From assembly GCF_003002955.1 (NCBI RefSeq), contig NZ_PVTJ01000004.1, positions 124,001 to 188,000 of the forward strand: a stretch of 64,000 bases of DNA. Reading direction: 5' to 3'. Both the position numbers and the translations under genes were made by a program. The notes beneath the pieces were generated by a model that saw only the letters and a program-made list of their open reading frames with translations, ran no database searches and had not been told where the DNA came from. The DNA comes from Glycomyces artemisiae. Lineage in GTDB: Bacteria; Actinomycetota; Actinomycetes; Mycobacteriales; Micromonosporaceae. Positions 39,732 through 47,914 of the stretch are shown piece by piece. The stretch's first letter is position 1. The number at the start of each line of letters is the position of its first letter.

Positions 39732-40480
39732 AGGGCGCTCACCCCGGTTCCGACGGTGGCCCTGAGCCAGTTGGTGAAGTCGCCCCAGGCGCCGGTGGCG
39801 AGCATGAGGCCGACGGCGACGAGCATGACGCCGCCCGCGATGGAGATGGCGCGGCCGTGGCGCTTGAGGAAGTCGAGGGCGCGGGCGAGGCGGTGCATGC
39901 CGACGGCGAAGAGCACGAAGGGGGCGCCGAGCCCGGCGCAGTAGGCGATCATGAGGCCGACGCCGCGGGCGGTGCCGTCCTGGACGACGGCGAGGCTGGT
40001 GATCGCGGCGAGGACCGGTGAGGTGCAGGGGATCCAGGAGAGCGCGAAGACGGCGCCGAAGAGGGGCGCCCCGGCGAGGCCGACGGCGGGCCGCCAGGTG
40101 GGGGCGAAGCCGCCGCGGGTGGGGATGAGGCCGATGAACATGAGGCCCATGGCGATCATGACGATCCCGGCGACGGTCTCCAGGACGGAGGTGTTCTGGA
40201 GGAGGGCGCGTCCGGCGCTCTGGAGGGCGAAGACGAGGACGGTGTAGACGGCGGTGAATCCGGCGACGAAGAGGAGCGCGCCGGTGAGGACGCGTCCGAT
40301 GCGGCGGTCGGCGGGGCGGTCGCCGCGCAGTTCGGTGCCGCTCATGCCGGTCACGTAGGAGACGTACCCGGGCATGAGGGGGAGGGTGCACGGGGATGCG
40401 AAGGAGACGAGCCCGGCGAGCGCGGCGACGCCGAAGGCGAGGAGCAGCGGCCCGGAGGCGGCGGTCTCGGCGGGGTTCAC
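39728..40480 (-). CDS. ccdA: CcdA thiol-disulfide transporter
   Basis: A 250-residue six-helix protein passing electrons across the membrane. The two redox cysteines lie in SFASPCTLPLMPGY and LSWIPCTSPVLAA, the CcdA/DsbD signature. It would reduce ResA, which in turn keeps apocytochrome CXXCH thiols reduced. GTG 40480 is the start. It is coupled to resB by a 4-bp overlap and follows the small membrane-protein gene after 40 bp. Confidence 0.95.
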   Translation of the reverse strand: MNPAETAASGPLLLAFGVAALAGLVSFASPCTLPLMPGYVSYVTGMSGTELRGDRPADRRIGRVLTGALLFVAGFTAVYTVLVFALQSAGRALLQNTSVLETVAGIVMIAMGLMFIGLIPTRGGFAPTWRPAVGLAGAPLFGAVFALSWIPCTSPVLAAITSLAVVQDGTARGVGLMIAYCAGLGAPFVLFAVGMHRLARALDFLKRHGRAISIAGGVMLVAVGLMLATGAWGDFTNWLRATVGTGVSAL

Positions 40481-40520
40481 GGGGCCCCCTTCGTCGCGGG
40501 CCGGGTGGTCTCGGGGCGGG

Positions 40521-40739
40521 TCACGCTGCCTCCTCGCGGGGGCGGGGCTCGGCCGGTGCGTCTGCGGGCGTTGCGAACGGCGGCGTCTGCCGCTTCGCCG
40601 ACGAGGGCTCGGTCGGGTTGAGGCGGCGCTTGACGAGGGAGGTGACGGCGACGGCGGCGAGGGCGGCGGTCCCGGCCATGACGGCGCGCTTGGCGGCCTT
40701 GCGGAGGGCCGGGTTGCCGGGGGTGGCGGGCGTGCTCAT
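40521..40739 (-). CDS. 72-residue single-helix protein in the cytochrome c cluster
   Basis: A small protein, MSTPATPGNPALRKAAKRAV at its start, with one hydrophobic segment (AVMAGTAALAAVAVTSLV) flanked by basic residues, then a Pro-rich tail. Its ATG shares a base with the resA stop (TGATG), so it is translationally coupled and very likely real. I do not recognise a family. Position between resA and ccdA suggests an accessory role in thiol or haem handling. Confidence 0.65.
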   Translation of the reverse strand: MSTPATPGNPALRKAAKRAVMAGTAALAAVAVTSLVKRRLNPTEPSSAKRQTPPFATPADAPAEPRPREEAA

Positions 40740-41329
40740 CAGGACTCCAGGGCTTTGGTCACGTCGGCGGTGATCGTCTCGGCGTCGTCGAGGCCGCCGC
40801 GCCAGATGGAGAACACGCGGTGCTCGGCGTCGATGACGATCGTCGCGGGGATGTCGTTCGGGGAGAGGCCGTAGTCGACGAACTGGTCGGCGATGCGGCC
40901 GGCCTCGTCTTCGATGGACGGGTACTGGACGCCCCAGCGCTGCTCGAAGGCCTTGGCGGCGTCGCCGGTGTCGCGGATGTTGACGCCGAGGAACTGCACC
41001 GGCTCGCCTTCGAGGGCCGCTGCGGCCTCGACGAGGTAGGGGGCTTCGGCGACGCAGGGCGGGCACCAGGAGCCCCAGAAGTTGACGACGAGGACGCTGC
41101 CGGCCCAGTCGTCGGTGTCGACGGGGTTCCCGTCGAGGTCGGTGCCCTGGAGGCGGGGCGCGTCGAAGCGGTCCTCCGGGTCCTCCCACCGGTAGTTCGA
41201 GCCGTCGCCGGAGACGAACCGGTCGCGGTTGATCTCGTTGACCCGGTCGGTGTTCGCGCCGGACTCGCCGCAGGCCGCGAGGGCCAGCAGCGGCGCCGCA
41301 GCCAGCATGGTCCTCCGCCGCAGCCCCAC
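40739..41329 (-). CDS. resA: ResA/TlpA-type thioredoxin lipoprotein
   Basis: A 196-residue lipoprotein. The signal is VGLRRRTMLAAAPLLALAAC with lipobox LALAAC, and the thioredoxin fold has the active site FWGSWCPPC and the cis-Pro in NDIPATIVID. It reduces apocytochrome c disulfides on the outer face, with electrons from CcdA. GTG 41329 gives the full signal sequence and lies 2 bp after the phosphatase stop, so it is coupled to the upstream hemL-phosphatase pair. Confidence 0.93.
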   Translation of the reverse strand: MGLRRRTMLAAAPLLALAACGESGANTDRVNEINRDRFVSGDGSNYRWEDPEDRFDAPRLQGTDLDGNPVDTDDWAGSVLVVNFWGSWCPPCVAEAPYLVEAAAALEGEPVQFLGVNIRDTGDAAKAFEQRWGVQYPSIEDEAGRIADQFVDYGLSPNDIPATIVIDAEHRVFSIWRGGLDDAETITADVTKALES

Positions 41330-41331
41330 GG

Positions 41332-41985
41332 TCAGGCGCCCTTGGCCCGCCGGGCCGACGCGGACCTGAGCACGAGGTGCGCGGCCGGCTCGGAGTACTC
41401 GATGCGGGCGAGCGTCTCGTCCTCGTAGACGAAGCTGGTGACCGAGGCGAGGGCGCATTCGCGTTTGCGCGGGTCGTGCCAGAGGCGCTTGCGCTCGGCG
41501 AAGCGGCGGACCGTCCAGATGGGGAGCTGGTGGGAGACGAGGACGGCTTCGGCGCCGTCGGCGGCGGCGCGGGCCTTGTCGACGGCGTCCATCATGCGGC
41601 GGGCGATGTCGAGGTACGCCTCGCCCCAGGAGGGCCGGAAGGGGTCGCGCAGGCGCCACCAGTAGCGGGGCTCGCGCAGGGCGCCGTCGCCGACGCCGAC
41701 CTTGAGTCCTTCGAAGGAGTTCCCGGCCTCGACGATGCCGTCGTAGGTGACGGTGTGGAGGCGGTGGGAGGCGGCGACGGGCTCGGCGGTCTCCTGGGCG
41801 CGCTGGAGCGGGGAGGCGCCGACGTGGACGATGTCCCGCTTGGCGAGCCGTTCGGCGGCGGCGACGGCCATCTCCTTGCCGAGCTCGGACAGGCCGTACC
41901 CGGGCAGGCGCCCGTAGAGGATGCCTTCCGGGTTGTGGACCTCGCCGTGGCGCAGCAGGTGGACGATGGTCTTGGAGCCGCTCAT
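41332..41985 (-). CDS. Histidine phosphatase family protein (phosphoglycerate mutase-like)
   Basis: A 217-residue enzyme with the catalytic His in [12 protein letters not shown], a second motif [14 protein letters not shown], the acid Glu in [10 protein letters not shown], and the second His in LVSHQLPIW. It is a phosphatase rather than a mutase by length and loop content; the substrate is unknown. It overlaps hemL by 4 bp (ATGA) and leads directly into resA. The same gene order is common in actinobacteria, suggesting a link to haem or cytochrome c assembly. Confidence 0.9.
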   Translation of the reverse strand: MSGSKTIVHLLRHGEVHNPEGILYGRLPGYGLSELGKEMAVAAAERLAKRDIVHVGASPLQRAQETAEPVAASHRLHTVTYDGIVEAGNSFEGLKVGVGDGALREPRYWWRLRDPFRPSWGEAYLDIARRMMDAVDKARAAADGAEAVLVSHQLPIWTVRRFAERKRLWHDPRKRECALASVTSFVYEDETLARIEYSEPAAHLVLRSASARRAKGA

Positions 41986-43286
41986 GAGCGCACCTTAGCC
42001 GCGGCTTCGGCGGCGGGTTGCAGCGCCTGTTCGATGTGTGACAGGGCTTCCTCGTCGATCGCGGCGGAGGTGAACCAGCATTCGAACGCGCTGGGCGGCA
42101 GGTACACGCCGTGTTCGAGCATCGCGTTGTGGAACGCGCCGAACGCGGCCGTGTCCTGGGCCTTCGCCTCGGTGAAGTTCGTGACGGGCTCCTCGGCGAA
42201 GAAGATCGAGAACAGGTTCGAGGGCGCGGAGACGTAGTGCGGGACACCGGCTTTCGCGAGGGCTTCGGCGGCGAGGCGCTGGATCTCGGCGGCGGTGTCG
42301 TCGAGCGCGCGGTAGACGGCGTCGTCGCAGGCGCGGAGGGTCGCGAGCCCGGCGGCGACGGCGAGGGGGTTCCCTGAGAGCGTCCCGGCCTGGTAGACGG
42401 GTCCGGCGGGGCTGATCTGCGACATGAGGTCGGCGCGGCCGCCGAACGCGGCGGCGGGCAGGCCCCCGCCCATGACCTTCCCGTAGGTGTAGAGGTCGGC
42501 GGGGGCGGCGAGGCCGCCGGGGGCGACGCGGAAGCCGGTCATGACCTCGTCGGAGATGAGGAGCGCGCCGCGGGCGTGCGCGACGGAGTAGAGCTTCTCG
42601 TTGAAGCCGTCGAGGGGCGCGATGGCGCCCATGTTGCCGGGGACGGCCTCGGTGATGACTGCGGCGATCTGGCCGGGGTGGGCGGCGAACGCGGCTTCGA
42701 CGGCGTCGAGGTCGTTGTAGGGCACGACGATCGTGTCGGCCGCGGCGGCGGCGGGGACGCCGGGCGAGTCGGGGTGGCCGAGGGTGGCGACGCCGGACCC
42801 GGCTTCGGCGAGGAAGTAGTCGGCGTGGCCGTGGTAGCAGCCCGCGAACTTGATGATCTTGTCGCGGCCGGTGGCGGCGCGGGCGAGGCGCACGGCGCTC
42901 ATGGTGGCCTCGGTGCCGGAGGACACGAGGCGGACCATCTCGCAGGGGGTGCGGCCGGTGATGAGCTCGGCGAGCTCGATCTCGCCGACGGTGGGCGCCC
43001 CGTAGGAGGTGCCGCGGGCGGCGGCCTGCGCGAGGGCCTCGACGACGTCGGGGTGGGCGTGGCCGAGGATGAGCGGGCCCCAGGAGCCGACGAGGTCGAT
43101 GTAGGTGTTCCCGTCGACGTCGGTCATGCGGGCGCCCTTGGCCTCCTTGATGAAGACGGGGTCCCCGCCGACGCCCCGGAAGGCCCTGACCGGCGAGTTC
43201 ACGCCGCCGGGGATGACGCGGGCCGCCCGTTCGGCGGCGGCCTTCGAGCGGGAGCGGTCGAGCGGCTCCGGTTGCCTGTCAGTCAC
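41982..43286 (-). CDS. hemL: Glutamate-1-semialdehyde 2,1-aminomutase
   Basis: A 434-residue PLP enzyme making 5-aminolevulinate, the first committed tetrapyrrole precursor in the C5 pathway. It has [42 protein letters not shown], the Asp in [11 protein letters not shown], and the Schiff-base Lys in [16 protein letters not shown] 43286 is chosen by homology to the start of the family and overlaps the stop of the cyclase/ATPase frame (GTGA). Haem made from its product feeds the cytochrome c genes downstream. Confidence 0.95.
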   Translation of the reverse strand: MTDRQPEPLDRSRSKAAAERAARVIPGGVNSPVRAFRGVGGDPVFIKEAKGARMTDVDGNTYIDLVGSWGPLILGHAHPDVVEALAQAAARGTSYGAPTVGEIELAELITGRTPCEMVRLVSSGTEATMSAVRLARAATGRDKIIKFAGCYHGHADYFLAEAGSGVATLGHPDSPGVPAAAAADTIVVPYNDLDAVEAAFAAHPGQIAAVITEAVPGNMGAIAPLDGFNEKLYSVAHARGALLISDEVMTGFRVAPGGLAAPADLYTYGKVMGGGLPAAAFGGRADLMSQISPAGPVYQAGTLSGNPLAVAAGLATLRACDDAVYRALDDTAAEIQRLAAEALAKAGVPHYVSAPSNLFSIFFAEEPVTNFTEAKAQDTAAFGAFHNAMLEHGVYLPPSAFECWFTSAAIDEEALSHIEQALQPAAEAAAKVRS

Positions 43287-45424
43287 GGGCCCAGCATCGC
43301 ACACGCCCCGCGCGGCGCAGGGGTTCGCCTCGGGCGGCATGGCGGGCGCGACGCGCGCCGCCCGGAGGGCGGGTGGGCGGGGTTAGTAGTAGTTCCATCC
43401 CAAGCCCCCACCCACCCCGGGGACCGGACCGGACCAGCCTCCCTCGCGGGTCCGACAGAACGGCCGCCCCGGGCCGTCCGTGTCACCCGGAAGAGTGGCG
43501 GCGGCCCGGGCCGGATCGGACCGGCCGGGCCGCCGCCAGCGGGCCGGGCCCCGACGGCGAGTGCGCTTCGCGGCCGACAGGGCGAGAGCGGCCCGGCCGT
43601 TCCGGCCGGGCCGCAGCAGCGGTGTAAGGCGACCGCGCGCAGGCGCGGGGCATTGAACGGGACCGGGTGGACCAGGCGCTCGGCGAGGTCGAGCGGGGCC
43701 GCGGGGGCCGGGTCGTTCACCGGGCCCGGCGCGGCGTCCGGGCCCGCGAGGAGCCAGCGCAGCGGCGCGGGGACCCGGTACACGGCCTGGTCCATGGCGG
43801 GCCGCTCGATGACGACGAGGGCGGCGTCGACGAGCTCGACGAGCGCTTCGAGGCTGCCGTCCCGCTGGCGGCACAGGTCGAGGACCTCGTCGACGCTCGC
43901 GCCGCGCTCGCGCGCGGCCAGTTCGAGGAGCACCGCGCGGGCGGGGCCGGAGATCGCGGCGACCGCGTCGTCGATGGCGGCGCGGAACCGCCCGCCCGAG
44001 TCGAGGACCGCGACCGGGTCGTCGCGCAGCCGCCGCAGCGCCGCCTGCGGGGAGGCGAGCGCGACGAGGTCGGCGAGCGCGAGGAGCGCGGGCGGGAAGT
44101 TCTCGACGGCGGCGGCGAGGCCGCGGCAGTCGGCGGCGGTCCACGGCGCGCCGCGGTCCTCGCAGAACCCGGCGAGCATCGAGGCGCCCACGGTCCCGGC
44201 GGGCAGGTCCAGGGAGCGCTTGACGGCGCCGGGCAGGTCCACGGGCCTGCGGCCGACCGCGAGCAGGTGCAGCTCGGGGCAGGACTCCAGGAGGACGAGC
44301 AGCTCGGCGCGGCGTTCGGCGCCGAGCCGGTCGGCGCCGTCGACGACGAGGAGCGCGCGGCGGTCGCGGAAGTGGTCGGTCACCGTGGCCATCGGGTCGC
44401 GCAGCGGCTCCGAGCGAAGGTCGAGCGCGTCCAGCAGGGCCCGGCCGAGGTCGGGCCCGGTGTCGGAGTACCAGACGCCGTGCTCGTAGCAGGCGAGCCG
44501 CTTGCGGGCCCAGGCCTTCGCGAACACGGTCTTGCCGCAGCCGGGGAGCCCGGAGAGGGCGACCATGCGGCTGACGGCGAACGCCCGGTCCAGTTCGCGC
44601 GCGTCCTCGGGCCGCTCCACGGGCGGCTTCAGCGCGTGCGGCAGGTTGTGCCTGCGGGGCCGCGAGGCCGGCGGCGGGAACGACTCGGGGAGGCCGGGCG
44701 TGTCGATCTGGACCAGTTCGGTGGCGCCGGGCAGGCCCCGCAGCTCGAAGTCGCCGAGGCGGCGCACCCGGGTCGGCGGCAGGCCCGCGGCGGCCGCGCA
44801 CGCCGCGGACGCGAGGATCTGGTCGCCGTGGGCCGCAGAGCAGATGCGGGCGGTCTTGTGCACCTCCGGCGTGGCGTACCCGCCCGCGGAGGGCCAGGCC
44901 TCGCCGGTGTGCAGTCCCATGCGGACGCGGGGCCGCAGCGGCCCCGAGCCGTGGTCGGGCCAGTGCGCGCTTTGGAGCGCCGCCTGTATCCCGGACGCGG
45001 CGGCGCAGGCCGAGGCCGCGTCGTGGAACGCCACGAAGAACGAGTCGCCCTCGGTGTCGATCTCCACGCCGCCGTGCTCCTTCAGGACCTCGCGCACGAG
45101 CGCGCGGTGGCGGTGGAGGACCACCCGGTAGCGTTCGGCGCCGAGCCCCGAGGCCAGGCGGGTCGAGCCCTCGATGTCGGTGAACAGGAACGTGACGTCC
45201 CCTGCGGGCAGCAGGGCCGGATCGATCGGGCCGCCGGCCCCCTCGTCGGCGCGCCCGGCCGCGGCCGGAAGTCCGGCCACATCGGACTGCGCCGGATATG
45301 CCGGTGCCGCATTCGCGAGCGGCCGGACCCCGTCCCTTTCGCAAGGGTTCGGGCGATCCGGTCGCTCGGTGCCGAGCATCGGAAGGGAAGCCAGTGCGGC
45401 GTGCGATGCCGTTGTCGTATCCAC
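43283..45424 (-). CDS. Class III nucleotide cyclase fused to an AAA-type ATPase
   Basis: A 713-residue signalling protein. The cyclase domain (about 75-245) has metal Asp in [26 protein letters not shown] with the second metal Asp, and the transition-state region [18 protein letters not shown], where the usual Asn is His but the Arg is kept. This variant is common in ATPase-fused cyclases, so activity is plausible but unproven. The ATPase part has Walker [10 protein letters not shown] and Walker [11 protein letters not shown], as in STAND regulators. There is no HTH domain. The last 100 or so residues (after [13 protein letters not shown], which includes a TTA codon) are Gly/Pro/Arg low-complexity overlapping two perfect hairpins, so the true end may be earlier. 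The start, GTG 45424, is uncertain. Confidence 0.8.
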   Translation of the reverse strand: MDTTTASHAALASLPMLGTERPDRPNPCERDGVRPLANAAPAYPAQSDVAGLPAAAGRADEGAGGPIDPALLPAGDVTFLFTDIEGSTRLASGLGAERYRVVLHRHRALVREVLKEHGGVEIDTEGDSFFVAFHDAASACAAASGIQAALQSAHWPDHGSGPLRPRVRMGLHTGEAWPSAGGYATPEVHKTARICSAAHGDQILASAACAAAAGLPPTRVRRLGDFELRGLPGATELVQIDTPGLPESFPPPASRPRRHNLPHALKPPVERPEDARELDRAFAVSRMVALSGLPGCGKTVFAKAWARKRLACYEHGVWYSDTGPDLGRALLDALDLRSEPLRDPMATVTDHFRDRRALLVVDGADRLGAERRAELLVLLESCPELHLLAVGRRPVDLPGAVKRSLDLPAGTVGASMLAGFCEDRGAPWTAADCRGLAAAVENFPPALLALADLVALASPQAALRRLRDDPVAVLDSGGRFRAAIDDAVAAISGPARAVLLELAARERGASVDEVLDLCRQRDGSLEALVELVDAALVVIERPAMDQAVYRVPAPLRWLLAGPDAAPGPVNDPAPAAPLDLAERLVHPVPFNAPRLRAVALHRCCGPAGTAGPLSPCRPRSALAVGARPAGGGPAGPIRPGPPPLFRVTRTARGGRSVGPAREAGPVRSPGWVGAWDGTTTNPAHPPSGRRASRPPCRPRRTPAPRGACAMLGP
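43497..43614. repeat. Two perfect GC hairpins inside the cyclase/ATPase 3' end
   Basis: Stem 43497-43509 with 43525-43537 (13 bp) and stem 43588-43599 with 43603-43614 (12 bp, loop TTC). They look like terminators but lie within the open frame that leads into hemL. They may terminate or attenuate hemL transcription, or mark a frameshift in the upstream gene. Confidence 0.6.
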
Positions 45425-45878
45425 GTGTCGGTCAACTTTCGTTCAGCCCCCGTATGCCGGGCTGTGGCGCGCTGGTGCGCGGGCACAAATGCCCAGCGGC
45501 CTCACAGTGTCACCCCCATCTCAGTCGGTTACCTGCCGTGATGGGAACTGGCACTCCGCATGGCCGTGTCTCCTGCCCTTTCGCGGACGCGAGGCGTTCT
45601 CGACGCGGGTTTGCTCGTGGCAACCACCGTTCCGATATGGGAGAACGATCCGGCCGCCCGCCGGTAGCGGGCAGTGGAGAGAATTGTTGCGTCTCAGGCG
45701 TTGCCCGCGGGAACGAAACTAGGGAATACTCGCATTCAGTCCGGTCCCGCCGCGGCGCCGCACGCGCGCCGCCCCGCGGGTGCATACTGGGCGCGCCGCA
45801 CCGCCCGCGCGCACTCCCGCCCCCCGCCGCCCCGCCTCCGCTCCGGCCGCCACGATCGAGAAAGGACGACCCGCTCCC
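45425..45878. other. 454-bp divergent region between the cyclase and transglycosylase genes
   Basis: No credible gene. A probable -10 (TGCATACT, hexamer CATACT at 45783-45788) sits about 90 bp before GTG 45879, leaving a leader of roughly 80 bases. Cell-wall hydrolase genes of actinobacteria often carry a c-di-AMP riboswitch in this position, but I cannot recognise its conserved core. The cyclase side has no clear promoter; TTGACC near 45439 on the minus strand is a possible -35. Confidence 0.4.
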
Positions 45879-46733
45879 GTGCTGCTCCTCCTCCGACGCC
45901 TCGCACGCCGCCTCGCACTCCTCCCCTGGCGCGCCCTCAAGGCCGCCGGCAGGGGCGTCCGCGCCTGCTTCCGCGCCCTGCGCGCGCCCGCGGGCCGCCT
46001 CGGCGTCCAGGTGGCGCTCACGGTCCTCGCGGTCGCCGGGGCGCTCGCCGCCGGATGGTTCGTCGTGCCCGGCGCCGGGCCCGCCTGGTCGTTCGGCACC
46101 GAGCCCAGCCCCGAGGAAGAGGAGGCCCCGCTCGTCCTCACCCCCGAGGACGCCCCCGCCGCAGGGCTCCCCGCCGAGACCGACGACCTCGAAGAGTCCA
46201 GCACCGGGGCCCCCACCGACGGCACCACCACCCAGGCGGGCGCCACCGACCTCGACTCGTGGGCGCAGAGCCTCGCCCACCTCGGCATCCCCGAGCGCGT
46301 CCTCGTCGCCTACGGCCGCGCCGAGCTCGTCTCCGCCGTCGAGAACCCCGGCTGCAACCTCTCCTGGACCACCCTCGCCGGGATCGGCGCCACCGAGACC
46401 AACCACGGCACCACCGGCGGCAACCGCGTCCAGGCCGACGGCACCACCCTCACCCCCATCCGCGGCGCCGAGTACGACGAGATGGGCCCCATGCAGTTCC
46501 TCCCCAGCACCTGGGAGAACTGGAAGGCCGACGGCGACAAGGACGGCCTGTACAACCCCGACGACATCGACGACGCCGTCACCGCCGCCGCCGACTACCT
46601 GTGCCACGGCGACCGGAACCTCGCGACCCCGGACGGCTGGCAGGCCGCCGTCCACTCCTACAACCCCAGGGACGACTACGTGCAGAAGGTGTTCGACCGC
46701 GCCGACCAGTACGGCCGGACGAGCACCGCCTGA
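45879..46733 (+). CDS. Membrane-anchored lytic transglycosylase
   Basis: A 284-residue cell-wall enzyme. A basic N-terminus (LLLLRRLARRLALLPWRAL) precedes one membrane helix (about 45-65, VALTVLAVAGALAAGWFV), then an acidic linker and the MltB-like SLT domain: GIGATETNHGTTGGN with the catalytic Glu, YDEMGPMQFLPSTWENW, GLYNPDDIDDAVTAAADYL and the tail with VHSYNP. It cleaves peptidoglycan to 1,6-anhydro products. GTG 45879 is chosen because the longer frame begins upstream of the probable transcription start. AAAGGA lies about 12 bases upstream, a long spacing. Confidence 0.87.
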   Translation: MLLLLRRLARRLALLPWRALKAAGRGVRACFRALRAPAGRLGVQVALTVLAVAGALAAGWFVVPGAGPAWSFGTEPSPEEEEAPLVLTPEDAPAAGLPAETDDLEESSTGAPTDGTTTQAGATDLDSWAQSLAHLGIPERVLVAYGRAELVSAVENPGCNLSWTTLAGIGATETNHGTTGGNRVQADGTTLTPIRGAEYDEMGPMQFLPSTWENWKADGDKDGLYNPDDIDDAVTAAADYLCHGDRNLATPDGWQAAVHSYNPRDDYVQKVFDRADQYGRTSTA

Positions 46734-46804
46734 CAGGGCCCCCGACCGCTGCTTTCCGTGAGCCGGGGGTTCCGTTCGGTGACGATTTCGGGTAAGGATA
46801 AGAG

Positions 46805-47830
46805 ATGCCCCTGAAGCAGCTCGCCCCCGGCGAGATGACGGACGACGACCTCCGCGACTGGTGCTCGGTGCTCAACGACATGACCGCCGCGGACATGCCG
46901 GCCGAACCGCGCTGGCGCACCGACCGCCTCCGCGACTACCTCGAAGCGACCCTCCCCGAGGACGAGCGGCACCTCTTCCTCGACCGCGACGCCGACGGCG
47001 ACCTCGTCGGCCACGCCAGCCTCATCGTCTTCGGCGGCGAGCAGGCCGGGACCGGCGTCGTGGAGATGTCCACCCGGCCCTCCGCGCGCGGCAAGGGCGT
47101 GGGCACGCGCCTGCTCCGCGCCGTCGCCGAGTGCGCGAAGGCGGGCGGCTGCCGGACCCTCTCCGTCGAGGTCATCGCCACCACCCCCGCGGTCGGGTTC
47201 TACGACCGGCACGGCTTCGCGCGCTCCACCGTCGAGCAGCGCCACCTCCTGCGCTGGGCCGAGATCGACTGGGAGAAGATCGAGCACGCCGCCGGGCGCC
47301 TCGCCGCCGGGTACCGCCTCGAATACCACGCCGGGGGCGTCCCCGACCGCCTCATGGACTCCTACGCCGACGTCAAGGCGAACCTGCGGTCCGCGCCCGG
47401 GAACGTCGCGTTCGTGCCCGAGTGGCGCGGCTCGGCCTACGCCCCGGCCCTGCGCGACTCGTTCCAGACCCTCGCGCGCCGCGGCATGCGGTCCCACATC
47501 GCCGTCGCCGTCTCCGAGCCCTTCGGGAACGTCGTCGGCCTCACCGAGCTCGTCGTCTCCGCGCAGCGGCCCACCCGCGCCGACCAGTACGACACCGTCG
47601 TCGCCCCCGCCCACCGCTCCTACGGGCTCGCCATGACCATGAAGGCCCGCCTCCTCACCGAGCTGCGCCGCGCCGAGCCGCAGCTCGTCGACGTCCAGAC
47701 CTGGACCCTCGACACCGCCGATGACGTCCGCTGGATCAACGGCGAGCTCGGCTTCGTCCACGACGTCGACTGGTACGACTACGAGACCGACGTCGACAAG
47801 CTCCTGTCCCGCCTCGCCCGCCCGGCCTGA
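46805..47830 (+). CDS. Tandem GNAT N-acetyltransferase
   Basis: A 341-residue protein with two GNAT folds. The first (about 10-150) has the acetyl-CoA loop RPSARGKGVGTRLL and GFYDRHGFARS. The second (about 165-335) has a degenerate loop HRSYGLAMTMKARLL. This double arrangement resembles mycothiol synthase MshD and related fused acetyltransferases, but mycothiol-specific residues are not evident, so the substrate is open. AAGGA lies 6-7 bases before ATG 46805. It sits on the same strand as the channel gene, which has its own promoter. Confidence 0.85.
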   Translation: MPLKQLAPGEMTDDDLRDWCSVLNDMTAADMPAEPRWRTDRLRDYLEATLPEDERHLFLDRDADGDLVGHASLIVFGGEQAGTGVVEMSTRPSARGKGVGTRLLRAVAECAKAGGCRTLSVEVIATTPAVGFYDRHGFARSTVEQRHLLRWAEIDWEKIEHAAGRLAAGYRLEYHAGGVPDRLMDSYADVKANLRSAPGNVAFVPEWRGSAYAPALRDSFQTLARRGMRSHIAVAVSEPFGNVVGLTELVVSAQRPTRADQYDTVVAPAHRSYGLAMTMKARLLTELRRAEPQLVDVQTWTLDTADDVRWINGELGFVHDVDWYDYETDVDKLLSRLARPA

Positions 47831-47901
47831 CCGGCCCGCCGGACCGGCCACTTGTGAAGATTCCGTGAACTGCTGTACCGCAACCGTTTGCGAACATTCT
47901 T

Positions 47902-47907
47902 TACACT
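47902..47907 (+). promoter_or_regulatory. -10 box for leaderless channel gene
   Basis: TACACT is followed by 7 bases and ATG 47915. It excludes the upstream TTG at 47888, which lies before the transcription start. Confidence 0.6.
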
Positions 47908-47914
47908 GACAGTC

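Noticed and set aside
45425..45878. c-di-AMP (ydaO-type) riboswitch ahead of the transglycosylase gene
   Set aside because: The context is right, but I could not recognise the conserved core, so I do not call it. An Infernal search with the ydaO model would decide.
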